This document shows positions 37,778 through 48,649 of a stretch of DNA of 64,000 nucleotides, piece by piece. The stretch is from Micromussa lordhowensis (taxonomy: Eukaryota > Cnidaria > Anthozoa > Scleractinia > Lobophylliidae), in the NCBI GenBank assembly GCA_964020085.1, contig OZ026597.1:2098313-2162312 (forward strand), in the 5' to 3' direction. Within the stretch, counting starts at the first letter, position 1. Every line of letters begins with the position of its first letter. Made by a program: the position numbers and the translations under genes. A model generated the notes under the pieces. That model was not told the DNA's origin. It saw nothing but the letters and a program-made list of their open reading frames with translations, and made no database searches.

Positions 37778-38446
37778 CTAAGCTATGTTCCAGTGTCCCA
37801 AAATTAAACGTCCAACATTTTAACATTCAAAATTTTTAAAAGTAATGTACCTTTGGAAATTATTAAAGCAAAATTAATGCTTATCAAAAACATATCACTG
37901 TTGCATAAAATTTTCCAAATAATAGTGACACCTCATAGGGATGAATTACAGTGTGTGTTCCATATCCAGACTTCCATATTAAAAACTCAACAAAACCGTT
38001 TTCTTGCAATGACATTTGGAACAGCAAAACATTGCCAATTAGTCATTAATCTGATGAAAAGAAAAAAATATACAGCATACACTGTATATACTGATCATAC
38101 CAGCATAAAGTGTGAACTAAATCTTTCATGTGGTCCAGTCTGCTAGTGACACTGGATGTGTGTCTTCATCATGTCAAGATACAGATCCTAAAAGATACAC
38201 TGATATAAGTTGTAGTTCACTAGTCAATTAACCACTGTTATTACAATGTTGCTTGCACATAACATGTAGCAGTGGCTTAATGGTATGTGCATTAGACTCT
38301 GGATCTCGATGCTGAGGATCTTACTCCTCAATGCCATTGACCAATGTTGCTACAGTGCAGCTCAGATACACCCAAACCAAAATATAGGCATAATTTACAT
38401 CAGCTGAAAACACAGATACACATAGGGTGTCTCAAAAACGAATACC

Positions 38447-40588
38447 TAAGATCTAAGACCCCCTCTGAATGTCAAAATCCAAGACCTCAGACCCCCTCTG
38501 AATGTCAAAATCCAAGACCTCAGACCCCCTCTGAATCTCAAAATCCTAGACCTCAGATCCCCTTTGAATGTCAAAATCCAAGATCTCAGACCCCCTCTGA
38601 ATCTCAAAATCCAAGACCTCAGATGCCCTCTGAATCTCAAAATCCTAGACCTCAGCCCCCTCTGAATCTCAAAATCCAAGATTTCAGACCCCCTCTGAAT
38701 CTCAAAAACAAAGACCTAAGACCCCCTCTGAATCTCAAAAACAAAGACCTACATGTAAGACCCCCTCTGAATCTCAAAACCAAAGATCTCAGACCCCCTC
38801 TGAATGTCAAAAACCAAGACCACAGACCCCCTCTGAATGTCAAAAACCAAGACCACAGACCCCCCTCTGAATGTCAAAATGCAAGACCTCAGACCCCCTT
38901 TGAATCTCAAAAACGAGGACCTAAGACTCCCTCAGAATCTCAAAAACAAAGGCCTACATGTAAGACCCCCTCTGAATGTCAAAATCCAAGACCTCAGCCC
39001 CCCTCTGGATGTCAAAAAACGAAGACCTAGGACCTCTCTCTGATTCTCAAAATCCAAGATCTCAGACCCCCTCTGAATGTCAAAAACAAGGACCTCAGAC
39101 CCCATCTGAATGTCAAAAACCAAGATCTCAGACCCCCTCTGAATCTATAAAACCAAGATCCGAGACCCCCTCTGAATGTCAAAACCCAAGACCTCAGCCC
39201 CCCTCTGAATATCAAAATCCAAGACCTCAGCCCCACTCTGAATGTCAAAATCCAAGACCTCAGATCCCCTCTGAATGTCAAAACCCAAGACCTCAGCCCC
39301 CCTCTGAATGTCAAAATCCAAGACCTCAACCCCCCTATGAATGTCAAAATCCAAGACCTCAGACCCCCTCTGAATCTCAAAAACCAAGACCTCAGACCCC
39401 CTCTGAATGTCAAAATTCAAGACCTCAGCCCCCCTCTGAATGTCAAAATCCAAGATCTCAGATCCCCTCTGAATGTCAAAACCCAAGACCTCAGCCCCCC
39501 TCTAAATGTGAAAATCCAAGACCTCAGCCCCCCTCTGAATGTCAAAATCCAAGACCTCAGACCCCCTCTGAATCTCAAAAACCAAGACCTCGGACCCCCT
39601 CTGAATGTCAAAATCCAAGACCTCAGATCCCCTCTGAATGTCAAAATCCAAGACCTCAGCCCCCCTCTGAATGTCAAAAACGAAGACCTAGGACCTCCCT
39701 CTGATTCTCAAAATCCAAGATCTCAGACTCCCTCTGAATGTCAAAAACCAAGACATCAGAAAAAACCAAGACCTCAGACCCCCTCTGAACCTCAAAAACC
39801 AAGACCTCAGACTCCCTCTGAATGTTAAAAACCAAGACCTCAGACCCCCTCTGAATGTCAAAAACCACGACCTCAGAGCCCCTCTGAATGTCAAAAACCA
39901 AGATCTCAGACTCCCTCTGAATGTTAAAAACCAAGACCTCAGAACCCCTCTGAATGTCAAAAACCAAGATCTCAGACCCCCTCTGAATCTATAAAACCAA
40001 GATCCGAGACCCCCTCTGAATGTCAAAACCCAAGACCTCAGATCCCCTCTGAATGTCAAAATCCAAGACCTCAGACCCCCTTTGAATCTCAAAAACGAAG
40101 ACCTAAGACTTCCTCAGAATCTCAAAAACAAAGACCTACATGTAAGACCCTCTCTGAATCTCAAAACCAAAGACCTCAGACCCTCTCTGAATCTCAAAAA
40201 CCAAGACCACAGACCCCCTCTGATTCTCAAAATCCAAGATCTCAGACTCCCTCTGAACCTCAAAAACCAAGACCTCAGACCCCCTCTGAATGTCAAAAAC
40301 CACAACCTCAGAGCCCCTCTGAATGTCAAAAACCAAGATCTCAGACCCCCTCTGAATGTCAAAATACCAAGATCTCAGACTCCCTCTGAATGTTAAAAAC
40401 CAAGACCTCAGAACCCCTCTGAATGTCAAAAACCAAGACCTAAGATCCCCTCTGAATGTCAAAAACCAAGACCTAAGATCCCCTCTGAATGTCAAAAACC
40501 AAGACCTCAGACCCCCTCTGAATCTCAAAAACAAAGACCTCAGACCCCCTCTGAATCTCAAAAATGAAGACCTCAGACCCCCTCTGTA
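38447..40588. repeat. 33-bp minisatellite, ~65 copies
   Basis: The unit is 'aagacctcagaccccctc' followed by 'tgaatgtcaaaatcc' (33 bp). Variants swap 'tgtc'/'tctc', 'aatcc'/'aaacc' and 'agacc'/'agccc'. Because 33 is a multiple of 3 and the unit has stops in only two frames, four frames stay open: PSECQNPRPQT and PPLNVKIQDLR on the plus strand, RGSEVLDFDIQ and GGLRSWILTFR on the minus strand. This gives apparent ORFs of up to 242 codons. Several longer blocks are also repeated inside the array. I see no start context, splice signal or flanking domain that favours any frame. Confidence 0.95.
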
Positions 40589-40589
40589 T

Positions 40590-41109
40590 ATATACATGTA
40601 TATATGCATATATGTAAAATACATGTGTTTAATACTTTTATCTGAGCTGCACGTACACTGTATGAAGCATCCAGGTATCAGAACAACTCCCACAAGACAC
40701 AAATTAATTATTAAGTAACCTATTAGGTATCATTCAAACATTCAAAGAAGACATTAATAACTCACCATGACTCTAAACATCCCTTCTCTCATTCACATTC
40801 CATCTGAGCTTGAGTCTGGTCTTAGACCCTCTAACCATCTATATCTTGGACAGTTCCTTTATGAAATATAATAAAAAAAATATAAGCCAGTTAGCCTCTC
40901 ACTATCAAAGGGCATTAGAGCCTGCATGTAATTTAAAACAACAAGTTACTAATAGTACCAATACAGCTGGATCTACCATAGCATCTCTCCAGTGCTCTGG
41001 TGGGGGAGAGGAGGGGGTGGTGTCCCCCCTTGCTAAGAAAGTCTTACATGTTGCTTTAAATATAATACCTATGAATCCTTTCTGGCAATTGGTGGCTAAA
41101 ATATTACAA
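40590..41109. other. Unassigned spacer
   Basis: An alternating 'tatatacatgtatatatgcatatatg' stretch at ~40588-40615 follows the minisatellite. No gene is seen. Confidence 0.4.
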
Positions 41110-41442
41110 TAGACCTTTTTACCGATACGGCGGCCATCTTGAATTCCGATGAAATTATGGGATGCCCAGGGGGCAGATGAGAAATAATTAAAAAGAATAC
41201 TGTGGCGTGATAACTTTTAACAATAATTTTTCGATAACCATAGGAACAACTGCCAAATATCGTGACGGAAAGATGTAACGCTTGTAATATTTGTTATGGA
41301 ATATGAGAGACAAGCAGTAAAAATTTATCCTGAAAGCTGGGTATACGATAAATTTTCCATGCGATTGCCCCCTCGGCAGCCCATAATTTCTCAGTCAAAA
41401 CAATAGAATTCAAGATGGCCGCCGTATCGGTAAAAAGGTCTA
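41110..41442. mobile_element. MITE copy 1, ~333 bp, TA-flanked
   Basis: The left end TAGACCTTTTTACCGATACG and its exact inverse at the right end are the start of a ~38-bp perfect terminal inverted repeat. The match continues inward imperfectly (GAAATTATGGG.TGCC.AGGGGGCA in both). Ends at TA on both sides fit insertion by a Tc1/mariner-type transposase, or TA is part of the repeat. No coding capacity. A second copy lies at 53040-53371. Confidence 0.9.
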
Positions 41443-41444
41443 TT

Positions 41445-42660
41445 TAACCATAGTTTATAGATTGGCCAGCATTATTTTTTCTGAAAGGCAGATTACCGTA
41501 GTGGGGGGTACACTATCTATATAAACCATAAAGTTTCAAAAGCCCAGATGCAGCTCGACTTGCAATGAATAAGAAAATTGAAGCAGCTCAGAATTTCCTG
41601 TTGCTGAAAATACATGCCGGAATTTGCTGCATGTGGCAATTAAACCCAGCATTCACTAAAAAGTTTCAGGGAAACACTGGAGCAAACTTCAAGAATCTTG
41701 TGGTGCAGCAAATCCAGTAAATTCAATACAGTACTACCAGCCTTGCAACATTAACTTCCTGCTGGTTTGGGTATTTTGGATAAATTCCCTGTAGAACCTC
41801 AGTCGCTGAACCCATGGTAATAGCCTTTACAAAACTTTCTGCAGTGTACACCAAAATCATTACTTACATCTTTTTCCTTCAAAAATTGCCATTTTTTCTT
41901 GGGCGTTTTGCCTCATGGACGCATGTCTCTTTTATCACTGCATTCTTATTTGTTAGACTACGGGAAGTAAGAACAACTGAGGGAGGCTACTTAGATTCTA
42001 TGACTAGCCAACTTCAGTTGAGTTGATGATCTCCTTGCTGCTAATTAAGACACTTACCACAACTTTTGACACTCCTTTATCTCATTCACATTCCATCCTG
42101 ATTGGCTACAGTAAGTCTCACTTGGACACATCCTCCATTAATTTTGGGAGGGAGAGTTTATATTTTGATCTTGATTCTCCATCACGACCTTGAAGGAGCC
42201 AAAAAGAGAGCATTAATTACATGTATAATCCTGTGAGGTACAGTATGACATTTAGTTACTTCTTAAAACTATAGTATCTTAAGTTACAGCAGTCACCAAC
42301 TGAGGCTACTTGTACCGCTATACAGTGGCAGATCTAGCAAGCAACCACCCAATCTCACCCTTTGCCCCTCCCCCCTCCCACTTGCCAATGCAGTATTGGG
42401 ATTCTCTTTTGAGCGTCAAACGCAAGCCCTGCTGTCTTCTCTATGTCAACAACGGGTTTGTGGATGTGAGCTTCTCCAAGTCAGGCAATTGCATCAGGTA
42501 ACATCAAAGTTCCTTCATTTATGTCTTTTTGTACTCTTTCTTCACTGTCTTATGTTGATCATTCCTGTCACTATCGGCAAGCTTGCATTCACCTAATTTT
42601 GGGCTAACACCTAAGGAGAGGCTTATATCATGGAAAAGGCTTACATGTACAGTACCTAAG
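41445..42660. other. Unassigned stretch
   Basis: No supported gene. Open frames under 80 codons have no splice context. Confidence 0.35.
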
Positions 42661-42980
42661 AAGATAGTTTATATTTCCTAGACTGCAAAACAGTTGTATT
42701 TTTTGCGAACGTGAGCGACGGTAAATATTTTGAACAAAAGGTCTGGAGCGGTCTGGAACGAGTGTAAAAACAGCAAGGGAGAATGGGGAGAGACGCTTAA
42801 AAATACGACTGTCCGCCATGCATGTATCAAATTTGTTCAAAATTACCCGTTCTTCCAGCAACGGGAAATTCCCATTGGTTTAATTCAGACACAACCTGTC
42901 ATCAAAATGTCAATCACACCTCATCAAAAAGATATAGACGCCGTATCAGTTTCACAGTAAAGTATTTTTCTCGCGGGAAA

Positions 42981-43073
42981 ATGGGCGACGTTGACTTGGA
43001 TGCGCTTGCGAGCGATTTAGGATTTGTTTTGAAATCGGAGCAAAAGGAAGCTGTGGAATCAAATTTACCATGA
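42981..43073 (+). pseudogene. Possible 5' fragment of a RecQ-like helicase gene
   Basis: An ATG at 42981 opens a 30-codon frame reading MGDVDLDALASDLGFVLKSE then QKEAVESNLP, ended by TGA. The 'LGF.LKSEQKEAVES' pattern resembles the segment just ahead of the Walker A loop in RecQ/WRN-type helicases (the Q-motif region), where a nucleotide-binding loop should follow. Here the frame stops instead and no helicase motif follows in any frame, so the rest is missing or the resemblance is coincidental. The upstream 300 bases share the phrases 'cctagactgcaaaacagt' and 'ctcgcggga' with 48.36-48.65 kb in the opposite orientation, so this may be a piece of a dispersed multicopy sequence. Confidence 0.35.
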
Positions 43074-43830
43074 ACATGTTGCTTACTTGCATAATATATT
43101 GTGACGCCGGGCCCCCTGTGATTAAACTGCATGCAAGTACAGTATGTAGATTCTTATCATGGATATCATATTTGTCCTCATACGTTTTTCTTCGGAGACG
43201 CCGTAGCTTTACTTCGAGAAAGCTATACGTTTGTCTAGAGACGTTCTTATGTTTCTTGCACATATTTGATCGAGCTTATGTTTCTTGAGCTCTATACATA
43301 GGTTTATTCCTCCTTCTGTTCGCTCTGACACCACATGATTCAAATGTAGCTGTTTACATGCAAGTCTGTTGACTATATGTTGCGTGTTGTATATGCCATT
43401 GTTCGGCTCAGTTCAATGACCTGTAAAATTTGCTATAGCACAGTTTAACGGCTCAGCTCTACTAAAAATTCATTTAATGTCGTTGTTCCTAGCAAATGTA
43501 AGCTAACCGTCGCGACTTGCAATTGAACCAGAGCTACTTAATGAAATACAAACAACTCGAGATGGCATTAATGGGGGAACACTGCCTTGCGTTTGGTTAG
43601 CCCATGCGACTTCCGGTGATAGCGTGACAAAACAACCTCACTTATCTCCCCATCACTACGAGCTGAATGACAGACAACATGTGCTGGATCGGACAAGAGT
43701 ATCGGTTAGCAAGCGATGTTCAAAGACGATGAAAAAACAACAAGCTTGGGGGAAGTCGCTGCGCAGACTTAACCGCCACTGATGCATGCAAGGCAATGCA
43801 TCCCCCCAAGCCATGAAAGCCGGTGAAAAG

Positions 43831-44847
43831 CTAGTTCAACGGGAAATGTTCTACAACATTAGCCATCCTGGGAGCTACTGACTCTAATGTAGATTGAGGA
43901 GTTCTTATATAAAGCTGGTAGCAATCTGAGGACCAGTGACCCATGACTTTAATAATCCAATCTGGCAAGGTGGCAGCAGCGGCAACCGACGCAGCACCTA
44001 TGCGGAAGCTATGGCCCTTGAGACTCTGGTAAGGAAGACCTGCGACCCTCAAACTGTCCCATAGAAGGTGCGAAACCGCTCCCCGGGTCAGCAAATTACC
44101 TGTCTGGAAGTAAAATAAGGGACCCTGTTGTGGCTGTGCTAAGAGAAAGTACTCTCGCATAGCCGACACAGCGCAAAGGGTGGACGAAGTGCGAGCGACG
44201 GTGAGAGATTGCCCTCGCCTGTAAACGTCTGTTTTTGACGATTTTAGCTGCACTGTCATACGCTGCGGGCATGCTAGGGTTGGATGAAAGGCTATACAAT
44301 CGGTAGAAAGATCAAAAGGCGGTCTAAATTTGCGGACACTGTTGTAGGTAAATTCACTGCATCGCAGGAAGGCAAAAAAGGCTAAATTGAAGGCGGCCCA
44401 GATCATGGAGAAATCTTGGGGGCTAAGCCATGATTGCAGAACAGGACGGATTGCGAAGAGAACCTGAGGGGTAACCGGTTGACAGCGAATACACTGTTCG
44501 CCTTGGTAGCGGAGAATACCGCGTAAAACCTTGTGGAGAAGAAGCTAACCCTTCAGAGGGTCACTGTACCCGGCGGTGATATGGAGGTTGCGAACAGCTG
44601 CTAAATAGAGTTTAATTGTGCTATGACGGACCGTTCTAGCGAGATAAGAGGCAAAATAAACAAGAGTCCCCTCGGAGGCGGGTAGGACATCCCCGTCTGG
44701 ACCTAGGAGGCGATTCATCAGGCAGAATTGTAAAAAGCGTTTTTCCCCACAGCTGTAGGCTCGATTTGTGTTCTTGGAAAGACCCCAAGAAGCGTAGGTG
44801 AGCACCTCCTCTCTCAAAGGGTCATTAGTGAAGGCGGGATGGTACAA
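43831..44847 (-). pseudogene. Tyrosine recombinase of DIRS-like element, one in-frame stop
   Basis: The frame from ATG at 44847 to the stop at 43831 is continuous except for a single TAG at 44545-44547, about codon 101. The part before it contains the SAM-like core-binding domain (TNRAYSCGEKRFLQFC, then RTVRHSTIKLYLAAVRNL). The part after it holds the catalytic domain: first Arg in FAFLRCSEF, the H-x-x-R box in GHSFRIGAA, then GHWSSDCYQLYIR with the later His/Trp and the nucleophilic Tyr. All expected catalytic residues are therefore present. Total length of ~337 residues is normal for the family. The start overlaps the end of the RT-RNase H ORF by ~34 bases in another frame, a common DIRS arrangement. 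The single stop suggests a recently inactivated copy, or sequencing error; readthrough is less likely. Confidence 0.85.
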
Positions 44848-46601
44848 GGAAACTGGTCGGCGTCGGGTGCGAGGGCCCAGAAACGCTGTATCTGAAATCG
44901 GGAGAGGGCATCAGCAATCTCATTTGAAACCCTGGGGACATGACGGGCCCTTACGAGAAAATTATGTTCCATGGATAGGAGAACAAGCTTTCTGACCAGT
45001 TCCATGATAAGGGGAGCTTTTGAATGCCCCGAATTTATGATAGATACCACTGACTCATTATCGCACCAAAACTGCAAACGTTTTCCCTTGAAAAGTGGGT
45101 GCCATATAGTGCAGGCAACAACGATGGGGAAGAGTTCTTGCCATTCAATGCTTATTCCCCGCTCTCGATCCAAAAGCATATGGGGAGGCCAGTGCCCTTG
45201 GAACCACTTTCCCTGAAAATAACCACCAAACCCCACGGAGCCCGCTGCATCAGTGTAGAGCTCGAGGTCTGGAGCAGGGGTAATGGTGGACTCAAGAAAA
45301 AGAGAGCGCTCGTTCCATTTGGAGAGGAAAACTCTCCACATATCCAGGTCCCTAAAGAACTCCTTGTTAAGCCTGATGTGATGAAAACGACTAGGGACAC
45401 CCTTAGTCAAATTAATGGCGCGTTGAAGGAAGGTCCTGCTGGGGACCACCACTTTACATGCGAACTGGAGAGTTCCAATGAGTGATTGTAACTCAACCAG
45501 GCGCACGGAGCGGCGTTTCTTGAAGGATGTCAGTAACTCATAAATCCTGGAAAGTTTGTCCTGGGGTAAGCGGGCCTCCGTGCGAATGCTATCTAAAACG
45601 ATCCCCATAAATTCTATTTCTTGGGAGGGGCCTATGGTCTTAGACGCGACTACCGGGGCCCTGAGTGACATGAATACCCGTAGAAGAGTGCTGAAGCTAG
45701 TGAGACAAGCTAATCTAGAACTTTCAGCAATAAAGAAGTCGTCCAGGATGTGAATAACACGTTGGAGACCATGGTTATGTTTTAGGATCCATTCGAGCCC
45801 ATCGGAGAGTTGATTAAAAATGAACGGGGCACTGCGAAGCCCGAAGGGTAAGTACATGTCCACATAGTATTGAGATTTCCACAGAATACCCAGTAAGTTC
45901 CAGTCGTCGGGGTGGATTGGTATGAGGCGAAAGGCTGATTTAAGATCAGTCTTAGCCATGTAGGCTCCCTTTCCCAGGGATTGGAGGATCTGAATTGCAT
46001 CGTCTACCCGGACATAACTCAGGGAATAGGGATCCTTAGCAATGTGGTCATTTATGCTATTTCCCTGTGGGTAGGAGAGGTGATAGATAGTTCGCCAATC
46101 TGACGAGTGTTTCTTAGGAATAACTCCCACTGGATGACACTGGAAATTTGCTAAGGGAGGAGCAGCATAGGGGCCGGCTACCCATCCTAAGTTCACTTCC
46201 TGTTCCAGGTTGGCAGAAACTACATCAGGGTGCTGCATCGCAGAGATAAAGTTGGGGGAAACCCGGGCTGAACGCGGCCCACAATACCCAATACGAGCGC
46301 CTTCTTTAAGCGTACTTAGCAAATTAAAGACAAATTTACGATCTGGATGATTAGTTAATTCTAAATCTAAGCGATAAATGTCAATAGGTGAGGATACTAA
46401 TGGCTTCTGATGACGCCTTTGCTGCTCCACTTTACTTCTTGCTTCGCTCACTAGGTCTGGGTACTCCTGCGTTCCGGGCTGAGCCACTGGATTGTTGCTG
46501 AGGGCAGTCTTGAACGGTGTGGCTGTTGGAGTGGCAGCGGCGGCAAACGTGCGGGTAGCTGCAGTTTCGGCGCCGGCACCCGGAGGACTTGTTGAAATCA
46601 A
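44814..46601 (-). CDS. Reverse transcriptase-RNase H of DIRS-like element
   Basis: This is a 595-residue frame. Residues 1-65 are low-complexity Ala/Pro/Thr. The RT domain spans ~100-345: TDLKSAFRLIPIH with the first catalytic Asp at 219, LPFGLRSAPFIF at 251-262, and the active-site box as HILDDFF with Asp 287-288 (LDD in place of the usual Y-x-DD). RNase H spans ~445-570: ELYTDAAG (Asp 451), SIEWQEL (Glu 486), FWCDNESV (Asp 514) and EIADALSRF (Asp 564), so the acidic set is complete. RNase H lies directly after RT with no protease or DDE integrase, as in DIRS and unlike Ty3 elements. It overlaps the gag-like ORF by ~170 bases in another frame, so the true start may be internal. The frame is intact and probably encodes a functional enzyme. 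Confidence 0.93.
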   Translation of the reverse strand: MISTSPPGAGAETAATRTFAAAATPTATPFKTALSNNPVAQPGTQEYPDLVSEARSKVEQQRRHQKPLVSSPIDIYRLDLELTNHPDRKFVFNLLSTLKEGARIGYCGPRSARVSPNFISAMQHPDVVSANLEQEVNLGWVAGPYAAPPLANFQCHPVGVIPKKHSSDWRTIYHLSYPQGNSINDHIAKDPYSLSYVRVDDAIQILQSLGKGAYMAKTDLKSAFRLIPIHPDDWNLLGILWKSQYYVDMYLPFGLRSAPFIFNQLSDGLEWILKHNHGLQRVIHILDDFFIAESSRLACLTSFSTLLRVFMSLRAPVVASKTIGPSQEIEFMGIVLDSIRTEARLPQDKLSRIYELLTSFKKRRSVRLVELQSLIGTLQFACKVVVPSRTFLQRAINLTKGVPSRFHHIRLNKEFFRDLDMWRVFLSKWNERSLFLESTITPAPDLELYTDAAGSVGFGGYFQGKWFQGHWPPHMLLDRERGISIEWQELFPIVVACTIWHPLFKGKRLQFWCDNESVVSIINSGHSKAPLIMELVRKLVLLSMEHNFLVRARHVPRVSNEIADALSRFQIQRFWALAPDADQFPCTIPPSLMTL

Positions 46602-47439
46602 AGCACACCGTCTGGGAACGACGCTGTTTTCTGCAGGGGTCAGCGGAAGGACAGAAATCTTCAGCGTGATATGGACTGGAGCAGATACCGCAATGGGGCT
46701 TAGCTAGGCCTGAGAAGGTCACCGTCCATAACTCCAGGTCTACTTTGTCCCACTGAAGGGACAAATTGGAAGAGGCATGGTGACGAAATTGCTGGTTGTA
46801 CGAAAGCCAAGCAAGACCTTTGAATTTAGTTACAACGCGACTAATTATCTGCTGGTACTTAATAAGCTCAAGGGCCCGTCTTGGATAGGCAGTTACAATG
46901 ACCAACATGTACACCATGTCGGCCTCCAGCCACTTCTGAAATGAGTCTATAACGGGTTTTCTTTTCCTAACCATGGAGACTGAGGAACCCAGGGGGCCTG
47001 AGGACGAGTCGTCTAAGCGGAGCTGAATTTCAGGGGCCTGGGACTGATACAAGTTGTCAGGTAAGAGTAAGGCAAGATCAACGTACTCACCCCGGAGTAT
47101 TTTGTCCTCCATATTACGGTCCACTGGCCGCGAAAGTCCCAAAGGAGACGCCATGCCCGAAGGTGCAAGAGTTTGGCTGGAGGGCGTTGGACTGAAGGCG
47201 CTGTTTGTACGAACGGCTTGCAGAGCGCTCTGCACAGACTGGGAGTCAATGTCCGCGATGGCAGAACGCTGGGCTGGACTGAGGGCGTCTCTTTGATCGG
47301 TGGACTGATTGGTATGGAAGAGATCTTCCTCTGCATCTGACTGCAGCATGTCCTCAATGGAAGACAGCGAAGGCATTGTCGGAGAGGGTGTTGTCCTCCG
47401 GAATGCTGAGACGCCGGCCTTGAACGGCGTCGATTCCAC
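46432..47439 (-). CDS. Gag-like protein of DIRS-like element with zinc knuckles
   Basis: This is a 335-residue frame. The N-terminal ~110 residues are Ser/Pro/Thr-rich and probably disordered. A middle region (~150-230) is helical and mixed-charge (KWLEADMVYMLVIVTAYPRR), as in capsid-like parts of these elements. The C-terminus has three cysteine clusters: CGICSSPYHAEDFC (C-x2-C-x4-H-x4-C), then CFDFNKSSGCRRRNCSYPH (C-x8-C-x4-C-x3-H, CCCH type), then CRRCHSNSHTVQDC (C-x2-C-x4-H-x4-C). Nucleic-acid binding of the element RNA is the likely role. The ATG at 47439 lies inside the SAP ORF's 3' end, and the region just upstream continues in a different frame, so this ORF may once have been fused to the SAP part. 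Confidence 0.8.
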   Translation of the reverse strand: MESTPFKAGVSAFRRTTPSPTMPSLSSIEDMLQSDAEEDLFHTNQSTDQRDALSPAQRSAIADIDSQSVQSALQAVRTNSAFSPTPSSQTLAPSGMASPLGLSRPVDRNMEDKILRGEYVDLALLLPDNLYQSQAPEIQLRLDDSSSGPLGSSVSMVRKRKPVIDSFQKWLEADMVYMLVIVTAYPRRALELIKYQQIISRVVTKFKGLAWLSYNQQFRHHASSNLSLQWDKVDLELWTVTFSGLAKPHCGICSSPYHAEDFCPSADPCRKQRRSQTVCFDFNKSSGCRRRNCSYPHVCRRCHSNSHTVQDCPQQQSSGSARNAGVPRPSERSKK

Positions 47440-47701
47440 TAGCTGAGGTGGACGGCTGTTGTGTAGATGTTTTGTTTGCTGTAGGACGAGTGCGTTGAGG
47501 CCGACCAGGTCTTCGTTTGGATTGACTGGCCTTTCCTGTCAATGCTTGCTTGAGCCGGGCGAGGAGTTGCGCTTTGGAGCCCGTTATGGGCAAATTCAGC
47601 GATTGAAGACGGAGTTTTAGGACCTCGCTGGATAGCTTCCATAGGTCCTCACTTCTGGTAGCGACCCAAGCAGGGTTCAACGAGTGGCGAGGGCGAGCCA
47701 T
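47354..47701 (-). CDS. SAP-domain N-terminal ORF of DIRS-like element
   Basis: A 115-residue frame starts at ATG 47701. Residues ~17-52 (LWKLSSEVLKLRLQSLNLPI and on to LLARLKQAL) form a SAP motif: two amphipathic helices around a Leu-Asn-Leu-Pro turn, ending in a Gly-x-Lys-x-x-Leu-like segment. SAP domains bind DNA or chromatin. The following residues are basic (KRRPGRPQRTRP), then Ser/Thr-rich. The ORF runs 86 bases into the start of the gag-like ORF in another frame. Either this is programmed overlap or a single-base indel near 47.44 kb has split one original protein. I favour the indel because the gag-like frame has no good start of its own. Confidence 0.7.
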   Translation of the reverse strand: MARPRHSLNPAWVATRSEDLWKLSSEVLKLRLQSLNLPITGSKAQLLARLKQALTGKASQSKRRPGRPQRTRPTANKTSTQQPSTSASGIDAVQGRRLSIPEDNTLSDNAFAVFH

Positions 47702-47792
47702 GGAAGGTTGACGAAAATTAAACGATAGATTTACAATCAGTACGAGCTGCGTTGCTTAGACGAACTCAAAATGGACTCTGAACAGTTGACCG

Positions 47793-47804
47793 AGCTTTTA
47801 TATG
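47793..47804 (-). promoter_or_regulatory. TATA-like box upstream of DIRS-like ORFs
   Basis: On the minus strand it reads ccatataaaagc, ~95 bases upstream of the ATG at 47701. Position and sequence suit the element's internal promoter. A similar 'gccatataaagcg' sits in the terminus relic near 21926. Confidence 0.5.
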
Positions 47805-47879
47805 GAGACGTTCGTCTGCTGGTAAGCCACTAGAAAAGGCTGTACTAGTGAACAGCTTACCCTAGCACGTGTAACGCCT

Positions 47880-48640
47880 TAAACATGAATAGTGCTTTAA
47901 TGCTTTGCACCAATGCTATCGTTCGTTGTAACATTCTGAAGGTAACAAAGCTACAATGTTTTAGGTTGAGCTACAATAAAGCTTACAGTTTGCTGACCTT
48001 TGGAATACAACTGCTCAATAGCTCTATAGAAAGTGATGCCGCCATGAAAGGCTCATTGAGTACGTATGTCACGCTCCATTAACTATATTTTACTGGCGTG
48101 ACAGTAAAATCTCATTATAACGCAACATGAAGTGCCCTTCATAAACACGAGTGAAGCAACAAAAAATGAAAAAGGTCGAGAGACCGAACAGAGAATGGCA
48201 AATGTACAAATGTCACGAACCGTAGGAGTCGTGTAGGCTAGTCAAGCTCATTTTACACTGATTTCTCTTTAAAAAGGACACGTCTTACATTTTACAGAAA
48301 AAACAAACGCCCATCCTTTCCAATCGAATCGAACGTACGAAACTTCGTGCCTTCCAATAGCGAAGAAAAAACGACTGAACATGACAACACAACTAATTTC
48401 CCGCGAAATTAAGGCATCCAAAGTATCAAATTTAAGATGTGGGTGGAGCTGTCAAGCAATTTCTGACACCTTAGTGACATTATACGACCCCCGCATAGAA
48501 CGAATTCATTGTGTGAAAAGCCGACAGTCGTTTTCTCGCCTCACATGCCCGCAGGGCGTGTGAGGCTCGCGCGCTTCACATGCGAGGAACAAGCTCCAAA
48601 AAAATCAGAAAACGACTGTTTTGCAGTCTAATATTTCCAG
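47880..48640. other. Unassigned flank of the DIRS-like element
   Basis: No gene is supported. The end of this stretch, 48.36-48.65 kb, shares 'actgcaaaacagtcgtttt' (minus strand) with 42.67 kb in the opposite orientation. A small hairpin 'gcctcacatgcccgcagggcgtgtgaggc' lies near 48538. Confidence 0.4.
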
Positions 48641-48649
48641 GTCTCATTT

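Larger units (their letters stand above)
43540..47880 (-). mobile_element. DIRS-like tyrosine-recombinase retroelement
   Basis: Reading right to left: TATA-like promoter, SAP-domain ORF, zinc-knuckle gag-like ORF, reverse transcriptase-RNase H, tyrosine recombinase, then a terminal region. This gene set and order is diagnostic of DIRS-group elements, which integrate with a tyrosine recombinase rather than a DDE integrase. ORFs overlap each other, as usual in the group. Two lesions are visible: a frame change between the SAP and gag-like ORFs near 47.44 kb and a TAG in the recombinase. The 3' flank (43.58-43.80 kb) has a relic copy at 21.55-21.95 kb, which supports it as element sequence. The outer boundaries are approximate; I could not identify the split or inverted terminal repeats with confidence. 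Confidence 0.9.

Noticed and set aside
38344..39704. 228- and 242-codon ORFs as protein-coding genes
   Set aside because: Explained by a 33-bp repeat with stops in only two frames. Four frames are equally open and no start or splice evidence favours one.
44545..44547. Programmed stop readthrough in the recombinase
   Set aside because: No readthrough context was recognised, and a second lesion elsewhere in the element makes ordinary decay the simpler explanation.
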